Assembly (NCBI RefSeq): GCF_015472005.1
Contig: NZ_BMAQ01000017.1
Location: forward strand, 1 to 39,668
Direction: 5' to 3'
DNA length: 39,668 bases
From: Insulibacter thermoxylanivorax
Lineage (GTDB): Bacteria; Bacillota; Bacilli; Paenibacillales; DA-C8
Position numbers and translations under genes: made by a program. The notes under the pieces are model-generated. The model made no database searches, was not told the origin of the DNA, and saw only the letters and a list, made by a program, of their open reading frames with translations. Positions 26,594 through 36,774 of the stretch are shown here, piece by piece (the stretch's first letter is position 1; the number at the start of each line of letters is the position of its first letter).

Positions 26594-27652
26594 ATGATCG
26601 AACTACGCGGCATCAGCAAAAGCTACAAAGTCGCTCAGCGTCGTTCATCCAGTATAGGAAGCGCTCTCAAATCGTTGGTCCGAAGGGAATACACGAGTAT
26701 TCAAGCGCTCAGCGATATCTCCTTTAGGATCAGCCCCGGTGAGATCGTCGGCTATATCGGTCCGAACGGTGCCGGCAAGTCGACGACGATCAAGATCATG
26801 AGCGGCATCCTCGTCCCGGACAGCGGCAGCTGTTCCATCTTGGGATTCACGCCGTGGCAGGACCGCAAAGCGTACGTCCGCCATATCGGCGTCGTCTTCG
26901 GCCAGCGAACCCAGCTCTGGTGGGATGTTCCGGTCATCGATTCCTTCGACTTGCTGCGGGATATCTACCGGGTGCCGGCGAAGATGTACCGGGATAATCT
27001 CGAGCTTCTCGTCGACAAACTCGCGCTTGGCGATCTGATCCATACGCCGGTGCGTCAGCTCAGCCTTGGCCAGCGCATGCGCTGCGAGATCGCTGCCTCC
27101 CTGCTGCACAGCCCGGACATCCTGTTCCTGGATGAGCCGACCATCGGATTAGACGCAGTTTCTAAGGTTGCAGTCCGCGACTTCATCCGCATGATCAACC
27201 GGGAGCGCGGTGTCACCGTGATCTTGACCACCCATGACATGAGCGATATCGAAGCACTAGCGGATCGGATCATCATGATCGGCAAGGGAAGATTGCTTCT
27301 GGAAGGGAAATTGGCCGAACTCAGGAGCCGCTTCGGCTCGCATAAGACGATCGTGCTCGATTACCGCCCGGCAGCTGATCCATCACATTCTGCATCGCCT
27401 TCTTCGCAAGCTTCATCTTCACGGCTTACGCATGCTTCGCCGTTCCAGTTGGATCACCTCGCTCTTCCTCATACGGAGGTTGTGGAATGGTCGCAGGAGA
27501 GAGCGGTGCTGAGGGTGGATACGAATCGGGTGAAGATCGCCGATGTGATCAGCCTCGTCTCCACGCAAGTGGAACTCTTGGACATCACGGTGGAAAGTCA
27601 GCCGATCGAAGAGATCATCGTCGATCTCTATAAGGAGTATCAGCTGTCATGA
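26594..27652 (+). CDS. ABC transporter ATP-binding protein
   Basis: 352 residues. Walker A GPNGAGKST (about 56-64), Q-loop FGQRTQLWWDVP, signature LSLGQRM, Walker B ILFLDEPTIGLD and switch His in TTHDM are all intact. The FGQRTQLWW form is typical of ATPases paired with DUF990-type ABC-2 permeases. Residues about 260-290 are a Ser/Ala/His-rich linker leading to a C-terminal domain. It energises the two permeases that follow. Substrate is not known. AGGAGGG precedes the ATG. Confidence 0.94.
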   Translation: MIELRGISKSYKVAQRRSSSIGSALKSLVRREYTSIQALSDISFRISPGEIVGYIGPNGAGKSTTIKIMSGILVPDSGSCSILGFTPWQDRKAYVRHIGVVFGQRTQLWWDVPVIDSFDLLRDIYRVPAKMYRDNLELLVDKLALGDLIHTPVRQLSLGQRMRCEIAASLLHSPDILFLDEPTIGLDAVSKVAVRDFIRMINRERGVTVILTTHDMSDIEALADRIIMIGKGRLLLEGKLAELRSRFGSHKTIVLDYRPAADPSHSASPSSQASSSRLTHASPFQLDHLALPHTEVVEWSQERAVLRVDTNRVKIADVISLVSTQVELLDITVESQPIEEIIVDLYKEYQLS

Positions 27653-28455
27653 GAACCTGTTTCGCCGTCTTTCGCCTGCGGTTTAACTATGGGCTCCAAT
27701 ACCGCACGGCTGCATTCGCTGGAATTGCCACTCAATTTTTCTGGGGCTTCATCCTCATTATGGTCTATCAGGCGTTCTTTGCGATGACCGATCGCACAAC
27801 TCAGCCGATATCACTGGAGCAGGTCGTTGCTTACATATGGCTGCAGCAGGCGTTTATCGCCTTCATCATGCTTTGGTTCCGCGATCAAGAACTGTTCGAT
27901 TTGATCACCACTGGCAACGTCGCTTATGAACTATGCCGGCCAAGCGGACTGTATTCCTTCTGGTATGCCAAGGTACTGGCGCAGCGTTTGTCAGCCGGGC
28001 TGCTCAGATGCGGACCGATCCTTCTGCTCGCCGGTTTGATGCCGGGTTCTTATCGACTCACCATGCCGCTTGATGCCGCGACGTTTGTTTTATTTGTGGT
28101 CACACTGCTTCTCGGTCTGCTGCTCGTCGCCGCGATCACGATGCTCATCCACATCTCTGTTTTCTACACCATGTCTCCCGTCGGTTCGCTGCTTATCTTT
28201 CAGATCGCAGGTGAATTCTTGGCCGGCATGATCATCCCGGTTCCGCTTATGCCCGAATGGCTGCAAAGGATCGTGCATCTCTTCCCTTTCCGCTGGACAG
28301 CAGACTTCCCATTCCGTGTCTTCTCCGGCCATATCGGCCATGAGGAAGCCCTGGTCGGAATCGTGATGCAGATGCTCTGGCTGGCCGTGCTCATATTCGT
28401 TGGAAAAGCGTTGATGCTGAAGGCTCTGCGAAGGGTGGTTGTGCAGGGTGGTTGA
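27649..28455 (+). CDS. ABC-2 type permease (DUF990-like), first subunit
   Basis: 268 residues with about six membrane segments and the start MRTCFAVFRLRFNYGLQYRTAAFAG that is typical of this permease group. It overlaps the ATPase gene by 4 bases (ATGA), so the two are coupled. It probably forms a heterodimer with the next gene. Direction is probably export, as for other ABC-2 systems. Confidence 0.88.
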   Translation: MRTCFAVFRLRFNYGLQYRTAAFAGIATQFFWGFILIMVYQAFFAMTDRTTQPISLEQVVAYIWLQQAFIAFIMLWFRDQELFDLITTGNVAYELCRPSGLYSFWYAKVLAQRLSAGLLRCGPILLLAGLMPGSYRLTMPLDAATFVLFVVTLLLGLLLVAAITMLIHISVFYTMSPVGSLLIFQIAGEFLAGMIIPVPLMPEWLQRIVHLFPFRWTADFPFRVFSGHIGHEEALVGIVMQMLWLAVLIFVGKALMLKALRRVVVQGG

Positions 28456-28500
28456 GATCGAGGCAGTTTGGTTCTCAGAAGAGGAAACGGGGGTAGTGCA

Positions 28501-29292
28501 TTGAATTCGGTTGCTTTATTTTTCCGCTGCCTGGCGATTTTATTTAAAGCCCAGATGCAATACCGAACTTCTTTCTGGCTGTTGTCCTTGGGACAACTCC
28601 TGGTTCCGCTCTCGGTATTCGCCGGGCTGTATTTTCTCTTCGAGCGTTTCGGACAGCTGCAGGGATGGGAATTCTTCGAAGCAGCGCTGTGCTTTGCGGT
28701 GATTCATATGACTTTCTCCTTAAGCGAATGCTTCGTCCGCGGCTTCGACAGCTTCGCCTCTCTGGTGGTCAGCGGCGGCTTCGACCGGCTGCTCGTGCGT
28801 CCGCGGGGAACGGTGCTGCAGGTGCTGGGATCGAGGTTCGAATTTACACGCGTCGGCCGTCTGCTGCAAAGCATCATCGTGCTGGTGTGGGCCTGCATGA
28901 ACCTGTCAATCGACTGGACCATCATGAAGGTGCTCACACTGATTCTGATGGTGGTAAGCGGTGTGTTCATCTTCACGGGCATCTTCATCCTGACAGCAAC
29001 ACTGTGCTTCTGGACGATTCAAGGTTTAGAAGTCACGAATATCCTCACCGACGGCGGGCGCGAGATGGCGCAATATCCGCTCCATATCTATGAGCGATGG
29101 GTGCGCCGCTTCTTCACCTTCGTGATTCCCTTCGGATGCGTCAACTATTTGCCGCTCCTCTATATTCTGGATCGAACCGAAGGAGCAGCATGGCCGTATG
29201 CCCTGGCGCCGCTGGCTGGATTCGTGTTCATCCTGCCTTGCTTAGCGGTATGGCACTACGGCGTGCGCCATTATCGCTCAAGCGGATCGTGA
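28501..29292 (+). CDS. ABC-2 type permease (DUF990-like), second subunit
   Basis: 263 residues from TTG at 28501, which follows GGGGG by 7 bases; a longer TTG reading begins at 28468. The protein has about six membrane segments and starts VALFFRCLAILFKAQMQYRTSFW, similar to its neighbour. The motif PLHIYERWVRRFFTFVIPFGCVNYLP near the C-terminus is typical of DUF990-like permeases. Last gene of the three-gene exporter. No terminator hairpin was recognised before the repeat array that follows. Confidence 0.87.
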   Translation: MNSVALFFRCLAILFKAQMQYRTSFWLLSLGQLLVPLSVFAGLYFLFERFGQLQGWEFFEAALCFAVIHMTFSLSECFVRGFDSFASLVVSGGFDRLLVRPRGTVLQVLGSRFEFTRVGRLLQSIIVLVWACMNLSIDWTIMKVLTLILMVVSGVFIFTGIFILTATLCFWTIQGLEVTNILTDGGREMAQYPLHIYERWVRRFFTFVIPFGCVNYLPLLYILDRTEGAAWPYALAPLAGFVFILPCLAVWHYGVRHYRSSGS

Positions 29293-29332
29293 AGATGGCA
29301 TGGGCGTGAGGCGGTATGGGCTTGAGGCGTGT

Positions 29333-29557
29333 GAGACGACACGATTTGTCGGTTCACGCGCCGAACCGGCTCATTCGCAGCCTGAGTCAACATTATCTGT
29401 CGACTCACGCGCCAAACCGCTCATTCGCATCCTGAAACGGCAGTTTTTGCCGAGACTCAGCACTCGCTTTCGCTGCTGTACTGCCTGAGTCGGCACATTT
29501 TAACGTCTCAACGCACAACACTCAGCCCTGTGTCAACAATCGCCGGCGACATCACTC
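29333..29557. repeat. Array A of the 51-bp hairpin repeat (four copies plus a decayed one)
   Basis: Units start at 29333, 29384, 29434 and 29487 (spacings 51, 50, 53), with a degenerate copy near 29530. Each starts GAGwCrrCA, then 5 loose bases, then TGyCG and often CTCACGC, forming a short hairpin. Copy 1 has CGACA/TGTCG and copy 3 has CGGCA/TGCCG, so stem bases covary. This array fills the gene-free stretch between the ABC permease and the nucleobase permease. The same family recurs at 38969-39358. Confidence 0.8.
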
Positions 29558-29608
29558 TTCGGCTTCATCCTCGCCCGCTATTCCCCATTCGCCGCCATTG
29601 TCCCAGCC

Positions 29609-30976
29609 TTATTTCTCCCTCTGCTGCTCACCATGCTGTCCATCCTTCTGCCCGCGGCCTTTCTCCTCCAGCTTCTCCCAAGGAATGAACAGCTCAAGCA
29701 GGATCGAGAGCAGGATACCGGTGATAAAGCCGTTCGATACGAGCGGACGGATCAAGACAGGAATCCCTTCAAAATACGCCGCATCCAGGCTCAGAATCCC
29801 CAGGCCGACCAGCACCGGGATTGCGATGCGGTGGATCGTGATCGAATCGAACACCCGCCCCTTGATGCTGTTCAGCGATGTACCCAGCAGTTGGAAGTAT
29901 GCGACAAGCAGCACCGCGTTGCCGATCGTGACGGGGATCGTCGCAAACAAACGGCTCATAAAAGGCAGCACCCCCGTACCGATCATCAGGATACCACCGA
30001 TGATGAAGGGCTTGCGTTCAAAGATGCGCGTACTCTGCAGGAATCCAATCGACGATGAGAACGGCGCAAAGCTGACCAACCCCAATGCCCCGCCGGCCAT
30101 CGAGAAAACCCCGTTCAGCATATAAGAACGGTTTAACCGCCGCTGCGACGCCTCTTCGCCCAAGAGCTGCGCACCGGTTATCACCGCCGTGATCGTATTG
30201 CTGAGGTTGATGAAGCTTGCCAGGCAAGTAACGATGATGATCGAGATGTTCAGATTCGGTGCTCCCAAAGGAAACAGCGTCAGCCCGAAGGAAGAACCAC
30301 CCGAGGAGAGCAGCTGCTCTTGCGGGAAGAGGAGCGTATGCACGATCCAGCCGACGACGATACCGATCAAGATCGAGAAGTTCCCGAGCCGCTCGCCTCC
30401 CATGATTTTGAGGAGACAGACGAAGACGGCCGCCGCAAGCGCAAGCAGCGTCTCCGGCCAGACCACTGTGCCGTCTGGAGCAATCTTGAACATCCCTATG
30501 AAGAAGATCAGGATCAGCTGAAACGTCAGCAGGAACAGGAAGACGCTCATCACCATCGGCGTGAAGATCTTCTGCATAAACTTCAGCCCATCAAAAGCCG
30601 CCAAGATCGCCACTGCCGCTCCGGAGATCAGCATCCCCGCTGCGATGCCTCCCCCGACTTCAGGCAGGCTCATCCCCATCGCCGCTGCTGCGTAACTTAG
30701 ATTGAGGACCAGCCCCCACATCAATCCGGAATGCCCCTCCATGAGAGGAAGACGGTGCCCGATCAGCCCTTGCAAGACACAGGCGATTCCCGTGATCATC
30801 AGGGAATTGCGGACCAATTCCGAGATCGTCTGCGCATCCAATACAAATGCAGAACCGACGGAGATCGGCACGACGATCGTATTGACGAAGATGTAGACGA
30901 ACCACTGCAAGGAAGCGAAAATGGTGGTGAATAGGTTGTTAGGTTTCATGGTGTGTAGATTCTGCGAATAATTCAT
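29609..30976 (-). CDS. NCS2-type uracil/purine permease
   Basis: About 455 residues with 12-14 hydrophobic segments and the general plan of nucleobase:cation symporters (GHRLPLMEGHSGLMWG near TM3, NLSNTITAVITGAQLLGE and FAPFSSSIGFLQSTRIFERKPF in the second half). The start was set at ATG 30976 because AGGTGAG lies just ahead; ATG 30991 is the alternative. It should import uracil, xanthine or a related base, but the exact substrate cannot be read from the sequence. The very hydrophilic C-terminal tail (KGRGQKDGQHGEQQREK) is cytoplasmic. The gene stands alone. Confidence 0.87.
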   Translation of the reverse strand: MNYSQNLHTMKPNNLFTTIFASLQWFVYIFVNTIVVPISVGSAFVLDAQTISELVRNSLMITGIACVLQGLIGHRLPLMEGHSGLMWGLVLNLSYAAAAMGMSLPEVGGGIAAGMLISGAAVAILAAFDGLKFMQKIFTPMVMSVFLFLLTFQLILIFFIGMFKIAPDGTVVWPETLLALAAAVFVCLLKIMGGERLGNFSILIGIVVGWIVHTLLFPQEQLLSSGGSSFGLTLFPLGAPNLNISIIIVTCLASFINLSNTITAVITGAQLLGEEASQRRLNRSYMLNGVFSMAGGALGLVSFAPFSSSIGFLQSTRIFERKPFIIGGILMIGTGVLPFMSRLFATIPVTIGNAVLLVAYFQLLGTSLNSIKGRVFDSITIHRIAIPVLVGLGILSLDAAYFEGIPVLIRPLVSNGFITGILLSILLELFIPWEKLEEKGRGQKDGQHGEQQREK

Positions 30977-31124
30977 GTTCTCACCTTTCATTTTCTCCGA
31001 TGCTTTTTCTCGTAGACGCTGTATTTAGGATGTTCAGAATTTGGACGTTCCTTACAGTATATCATCTCGAGCGAATCAATTACCATGTTCCCCCGTCATG
31101 CAGGTTTAAAAGGCGTATTAATAA

Positions 31125-31195
31125 ATCGAGTAGGAGGGAGCGGCTAGCCCCGTCCTCTCACACCACCTAGCATGCGGGTCCGCACTAGGCGGTTC
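31125..31195 (-). ncRNA. 3' end of a group II intron (domains V and VI), truncated
   Basis: On the minus strand GAACCGCCTAGTGCGG folds back on GCATGCTAGGTGGTG as a domain V-like hairpin (31161-31195). A domain VI stem follows (31125-31160) with a single unpaired A at 31131, the branch-point position, and ends CTCGAT. No GTGCG-type 5' end and no LtrA reverse transcriptase frame is found between here and yqfL, so this is a remnant. The identification comes from my memory of intron 3' ends and the fold, not from a covariance search. Confidence 0.65.
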
Positions 31196-31402
31196 CAAAA
31201 GGTTGACAAAGTTCCATATAACGAGAAAGCATACTTTTCAGCCCTTTCGCTGCCCAATAGGAGGTTGGTCAATGTCTTAGCAAAATAATGGAACGAAGTT
31301 TAATCCGCCGTTACGTTACGAAACTGAAGACAGACAGAAGAGATCAGGTTCTATACATAAATAGATAACCATAAAAGATCTGAGTCAATATGAATTTTGT
31401 AC

Positions 31403-31440
31403 AAAAAAACTGCCCTCATCCAAAAAGGATAAAGGCAGTT
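31403..31440 (-). terminator. Rho-independent terminator after yqfL
   Basis: On the minus strand AACTGCC...ATCC pairs with GGAT...GGCAGTT and is followed by a run of seven T. About 110 bases after the yqfL stop codon. Confidence 0.88.
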
Positions 31441-31550
31441 CCCTGTGCGTTGTTCAATTAACCAGTACTCATCAAGGCTTATCCTGCACTAACATCGAGC
31501 AGAGGCTTATTCGGCAGATAGTGGACTTCACGAAGCGGGCCTAGCAACCG

Positions 31551-32399
31551 TCAGCGGTTGTAGACTTTTTGCAGGGCATCGATGATGATGTTCGCTGTCT
31601 CCTCAATCGCTTTGTCCGAGACGTCGATGACCATGCAGCCAAGCTCTTTCATGATTTTGTCCGCATATTCCAGTTCTTCCACGATGCGCTCATATCTGGC
31701 ATATTGGGCATGCTCACTGAGCCCCATCGACTTCAGCCGTTCCATGCGAATACGCAGGATATATCGGGCATCCATCGTCAAGCCGTAGATTCGTTCAGGT
31801 TCCACTTGATACAGCTCCCGGGGCACCTTCATCTCCGGAACAAGAGGCAGGTTCGCAACTTTGAACCCCTTATGCGCCAGGTAGATGCTGAGCGGCGTCT
31901 TCGACGTGCGCGATACGCCGATCAGCACGGCATCCGCCTTCAACAAGCCGGACTTATCCTTGCCGTCATCATACTTGACCGCGAACTCCACGGAATCGAT
32001 CCGTCTAAAGTAATCCTCGTCCATCCTGTGCAGCAGCCCCGGTTTGGCGATCGGCCTCATGTTGAAGGAATCGATGAAGGCCTGCATCATCGGACCCATG
32101 ATATCCACGGAGCGCACCCCCATCCGGATGCACTCCTGCTTCATGCATTCGCGCAGATCGGGCTGTACCAAGGTATAAGCGATGAATGCCGTCATCGAGG
32201 CCGCCTCTTCCACGATCAAGCGGATCTCATCCTCGTGAGAGATATTGCTGTGCCTGCGGATGATCGTGGGCACGGATTCGAATTGCCGCATCGTTGCATT
32301 TACGACACCTTCTGCCGTATTCCCTGTTGAATCCGAACAGATGAAAATTGCCCTTTCCTGCGATGGTTGATTGGGCTGCTTATGTGATTGCTGCTTCAC
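31551..32399 (-). CDS. yqfL: PEP synthase / pyruvate phosphate dikinase regulatory protein (DUF299)
   Basis: 282 residues. N-terminus FICSDSTGNTAEGVVNATMRQF and the nucleotide loop GVSRTSKTPLSIYLAHKG are the marks of the PpsR/YqfL family. It is a bifunctional ADP-dependent kinase and Pi-dependent phosphorylase of the dikinase that makes PEP from pyruvate. The start codon overlaps the end of ccpN by 4 bases. The ccpN-yqfL pair is the same as in Bacillus subtilis, where both affect gluconeogenesis. The 15-residue Gln/Pro-rich start is variable. Confidence 0.93.
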   Translation of the reverse strand: MKQQSHKQPNQPSQERAIFICSDSTGNTAEGVVNATMRQFESVPTIIRRHSNISHEDEIRLIVEEAASMTAFIAYTLVQPDLRECMKQECIRMGVRSVDIMGPMMQAFIDSFNMRPIAKPGLLHRMDEDYFRRIDSVEFAVKYDDGKDKSGLLKADAVLIGVSRTSKTPLSIYLAHKGFKVANLPLVPEMKVPRELYQVEPERIYGLTMDARYILRIRMERLKSMGLSEHAQYARYERIVEELEYADKIMKELGCMVIDVSDKAIEETANIIIDALQKVYNR

Positions 32400-33049
32400 C
32401 GATTCACACTCCTATCTCTCTCATGCGCTGAAACTTCTGCGGCCGCCAGCTCCAACAGCAGCCGGGTTGTCGTCTCCGTGCTGATCGAACCGGCGATTGC
32501 TCCGGATTCCTCGATGACGGGCAGGCTGTCCACTTGGTGATGGATCATCTTCGCCGCGGCATCGAGCACGGGATCCTCCGGTGAGACGGTGACGACCTTG
32601 GGCTGCCGCGTCATCACCATGCTGACCGGCATCTGCGGGGCAGCGGCATTGCCCAGGGTGAACTTCAGCAGATCCTTGCGCGAGACAACCCCCGCCAATT
32701 CCCCATTCTCCCCTGCCACTACCAGATTGCCGACATCCTCAAGGAACATCGTGATCACCGCATCTTGGATGGTGGTGGATTCCTTGACGATGACGGGCCT
32801 GGACATGACATCCTTGACCCGTTTCTCATGCAGCTGCTTGAGGGTCTCTGCGGCGGTTGTCATCTGGGTGCCGAGAAAATAGCCGACCTTCGGCTTCGCG
32901 TCCAGCATACCCAGCATGACTAGGACAGCTAAGTCGGAACGGATCGTCGGTCTGCTGACCCCGATCATCTCAGCGATCTGATCGCCAGTAATCGGTTCAT
33001 GCTGTTTCACGATCTCCATGATTTCATGTTGTCTGGCCGTTAATTGCAT
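32396..33049 (-). CDS. ccpN: CcpN-like repressor with HTH and CBS domains
   Basis: 217 residues: an N-terminal winged HTH (ITGDQIAEMIGVSRPTIRSDLAVL, about 20-43) and two CBS domains (about 80-135 and 145-205, VKDVMSRPVIVKESTTIQDAV and MVMTRQPKVVTVSPEDPVLDAA). CcpN represses gluconeogenic genes in the presence of glucose and senses ATP/ADP through CBS domains. ATG follows GAAGGGGG by about 10 bases. Forms an operon with yqfL. Confidence 0.92.
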   Translation of the reverse strand: MQLTARQHEIMEIVKQHEPITGDQIAEMIGVSRPTIRSDLAVLVMLGMLDAKPKVGYFLGTQMTTAAETLKQLHEKRVKDVMSRPVIVKESTTIQDAVITMFLEDVGNLVVAGENGELAGVVSRKDLLKFTLGNAAAPQMPVSMVMTRQPKVVTVSPEDPVLDAAAKMIHHQVDSLPVIEESGAIAGSISTETTTRLLLELAAAEVSAHERDRSVNR

Positions 33050-33117
33050 GAGTAGATCGCCCCCTTCGTCCCAATATCACATCTTATTGCCGGTATTTCC
33101 CCTTCATTATCAAATAT

Positions 33118-33146
33118 GTTGTATCATATTAAAGGATATTCCGCAA
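33118..33146 (-). promoter_or_regulatory. Candidate extended -10 promoter of ccpN-yqfL
   Basis: -35 TTGCGG (33141-33146), 17-base spacer, -10 TACAAC (33118-33123) preceded by TGA. The -35 is poor, so the extended -10 would have to compensate. About 70 bases upstream of ccpN. Confidence 0.38.
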
Positions 33147-33304
33147 TATATAACATACTATTATTTTTAATGGAGTATGGTTATATGTGAATTCATCAAA
33201 ATTTAGCCCCGGTAAAGTAACTCCCTCAAGATCCAACACCATGCCAGCACCATGCCGTTTCCATGCATTCCTTAACATTCTTAATAATAACTTGCTGCAA
33301 GCTA
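33147..33304. other. Gene-free AT-rich stretch between ccpN and the ArsR-like gene
   Basis: Part of a 346-base divergent intergenic region (33050-33395). Outside the two candidate promoters I see only AT-rich sequence. A 60-codon frame (33129-33311, minus) has no ribosome site and no recognisable product. Confidence 0.5.
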
Positions 33305-33333
33305 TTGTCATTCTCCGGATAAACCTATATTAT
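33305..33333 (+). promoter_or_regulatory. Candidate sigma-A promoter of the ArsR-like regulator
   Basis: -35 TTGTCA (33305-33310) and -10 TATTAT (33328-33333), each 5/6 to consensus, spacer 17. The -10 overlaps TATTAATAT (33331-33339), a palindromic 9-mer also present in the leader of the arabinofuranosidase gene. Confidence 0.6.
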
Positions 33334-33395
33334 TAATATATCTGTTAAAGATTTGGCAGGATAGTAATAACGTGATTAGATCATGGAGGATGTTG

Positions 33396-34352
33396 ATGAA
33401 ACTCGATATTTCTGAGAAATCATTGCCCGTCTATGAGGCGCTGGCAAGCGATGTGCGGCTGAAGATGATTCATCTGCTGGCGAAGCAGGAGATGAACATC
33501 AAGCAGCTGGCTGAAGCACTGGGCCTGAGCAGCGCGATTATGACGATGCACGTGAAGAAATTAGAGCGAGCGAAGATCATCGAGACACGGATGGTTCCCG
33601 GCCGCGGCGGGGCGAGGAAAGTCTGCACCCTGGCCACGGATTTCATCGAGATCGTCTTCCCGACCAGGGACTCCAGCTCGCCCCGTCTCTATCACGAGAT
33701 GGAGGTATCGGTCGGCCATTATACCGATTTCCATGTGGAGCCGACCTGCGGACTGGCGACGACGGAGAAGGTCATCGGCATCTTCGATGAACCGCGCTGC
33801 TTCCTCGATCCCGAACGGGTGAATGCGAAGATCCTCTGGTTCGGACAAGGGTTCGTCGAATACAAGGTGCCTAATTATCTGATGAAAAATGAAGACCCCG
33901 TGGAGCTCGAGATTTCCTTTGAGATCTCCTCAGAAGCTCCCTATGCCAATGACAACTGGCCGTCGGATATCTCCTTCTTCCTAAACGGCGTCAAGCTCGG
34001 TCAATGGACCAGCCCGGGGGATTTTGGCGGATCGAATGCCCGCGGCAAATATACCCCGGACTGGTGGTTCACCGAGATCAACCAATACGGTCTGCTTAAA
34101 GTATTGAAGATCAATGAACAAGGCACCTTCATCGACGGCCATCAGATCTCCGAGATCACGCTCGATGATGTGGACATCCGGCAGAAACAATGGACCTTCC
34201 GCTTCGCCGTCCTTGAGGATGCGAAGAATGTCGGCGGAATGACGCTCTTCGGCACAGGCTTCGGCAACTACAATCAAGATATCAATTTCCGACTGTATTA
34301 CACCAAGACCGAGCAACCGAATGGTTCCGCCGCGGATCAAGCAGATGAATAA
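33396..34352 (+). CDS. ArsR-like HTH regulator with large C-terminal domain
   Basis: 318 residues from the ATG at 33396, six bases after GGAGG; ATGs at 33372 and 33390 lack that spacing. Residues about 8-75 are an ArsR-type winged helix (LASDVRLKMIHLLAKQEMNIKQLAEALGLSSAIMTMHVKKLE). The remaining 230 residues are beta-rich with many Trp/Asn/Gly and no cysteine metal site, so metal sensing is unlikely. A sugar-responsive role is guessed from its neighbour, the convergent GH51 enzyme. The long C-terminal domain is unusual for ArsR. Confidence 0.75.
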   Translation: MKLDISEKSLPVYEALASDVRLKMIHLLAKQEMNIKQLAEALGLSSAIMTMHVKKLERAKIIETRMVPGRGGARKVCTLATDFIEIVFPTRDSSSPRLYHEMEVSVGHYTDFHVEPTCGLATTEKVIGIFDEPRCFLDPERVNAKILWFGQGFVEYKVPNYLMKNEDPVELEISFEISSEAPYANDNWPSDISFFLNGVKLGQWTSPGDFGGSNARGKYTPDWWFTEINQYGLLKVLKINEQGTFIDGHQISEITLDDVDIRQKQWTFRFAVLEDAKNVGGMTLFGTGFGNYNQDINFRLYYTKTEQPNGSAADQADE

Positions 34353-34357
34353 TCAAA

Positions 34358-34395
34358 CAAACGGGGCAGTCTCCAATTGGAGACTGCCCCGTTTG
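34358..34395. terminator. Bidirectional terminator between ArsR-like gene and abfA
   Basis: A perfect 17-bp stem (CAAACGGGGCAGTCTCC and its complement) around AATT lies 5 bases past the ArsR-like stop. T-rich ends on both strands make it suitable for both convergent genes. Confidence 0.9.
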
Positions 34396-34436
34396 TTGTA
34401 GGAGGATATATTAGGAGGATGCATTAGATTGGTTGT

Positions 34437-35993
<1,557 letters not shown>

Positions 35994-35997
35994 TTAA

Positions 35998-36007
35998 ATA
36001 TTAATAT
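35998..36007. promoter_or_regulatory. Candidate operator in the abfA leader
   Basis: ATATTAATAT, a perfect 10-bp palindrome just downstream of the abfA start point. Nine of its bases recur across the -10 of the ArsR-like gene. AT-rich surroundings make chance recurrence possible. Confidence 0.35.
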
Positions 36008-36026
36008 TAAAGCATTTATGTTAGTA

Positions 36027-36055
36027 ATTATAAAGCATGATGTTAACGGTGTCAA
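36027..36055 (-). promoter_or_regulatory. Consensus sigma-A promoter of abfA
   Basis: Perfect -35 TTGACA (36050-36055) and perfect -10 TATAAT (36027-36032) with a 17-base spacer, about 70 bases upstream of the ATG. Such a strong promoter implies a repressor. Confidence 0.88.
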
Positions 36056-36390
36056 TATCAGCTTGCTTGGTTCCAACCACTCGTCTGGCCCTGCCCTACT
36101 AACCAGCAATTGTTCTATAGGATGAAACCATCAGATTCAGAACCCGTCTCATAACATTTATCATAAATTTAGGTCAGAAACCGTCAATCGAAGCACATCA
36201 TGATTTGCGTCCGAGCCATAGCAGAGTTCTTGTTGTATTCACTGTGATTCTTCAACTTCCTTCCTTTTCTTATCTATGCTAAGCTAAATCTTGTCAGGAC
36301 TTAGCCGTATGCGGGATTTATGCCGAGATAGGGTGTTTACGTCCATGCAATTGCTGGCAGCCCCCTCGCCCGAACCGCCCTGTTGCACGC
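36056..36390. other. Gene-free stretch upstream of the AACGGAAC repeats
   Basis: I see no gene here. The frame 36291-36506 on the plus strand lacks a ribosome site and runs through the repeats. No clear terminator or promoter was recognised. Confidence 0.5.
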
Positions 36391-36577
36391 TAACGGAACC
36401 AGAGTACGTTATTAGAGCTCAAAAGCCCCTATTCCAGCAGTTAACGGAACGGTGGTACGCTATTTGCTCGCAAACGACAGCGAAGGGGCGGCATTCAACC
36501 AAATAACGGAATGGTGTTCCCTTAACTTCGGCAAATTTGATGAATACAGCAAAATAACGCACCTGTGTTCCGTTACT
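36391..36577. repeat. Four copies of an AACGGAAC palindromic repeat
   Basis: Imperfect palindromes of about 22 bases begin at 36391, 36442, 36504 and 36555 (spacings 51, 62, 51). The core is TAACGGAAC-N3-4-GTACGTTA with variations; the fourth copy is in the inverse orientation. It lies between abfA and manA. The 51-base spacing equals that of the other repeat family in the window, although the sequence differs. Confidence 0.7.
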
Positions 36578-36774
36578 GTTGCGCAGAAGCGGCCGTGACC
36601 AGACGGACATGCGGCAAGACGGCAAGGAGGCTTCAGGAAAAAGCGGCAGAAAGCAGTAGGATACTAAACAAATCCTGCGTCCCGCAAGCACTCACATGTA
36701 CCTTCAAGCTCTATGTTCACATGTCGAGCAGTGTACGTAAGCTTAGTGCGCAGAATCGGAAGGAGGAGATGTTC

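Noticed and set aside
31196-31402. Group II intron reverse transcriptase remnant
   Set aside because: No LtrA-like peptide was seen in any frame in this stretch.
33129-33311. 60-codon minus-strand gene
   Set aside because: No ribosome site, atypical composition, and it overlaps the candidate promoter of the ArsR-like gene.
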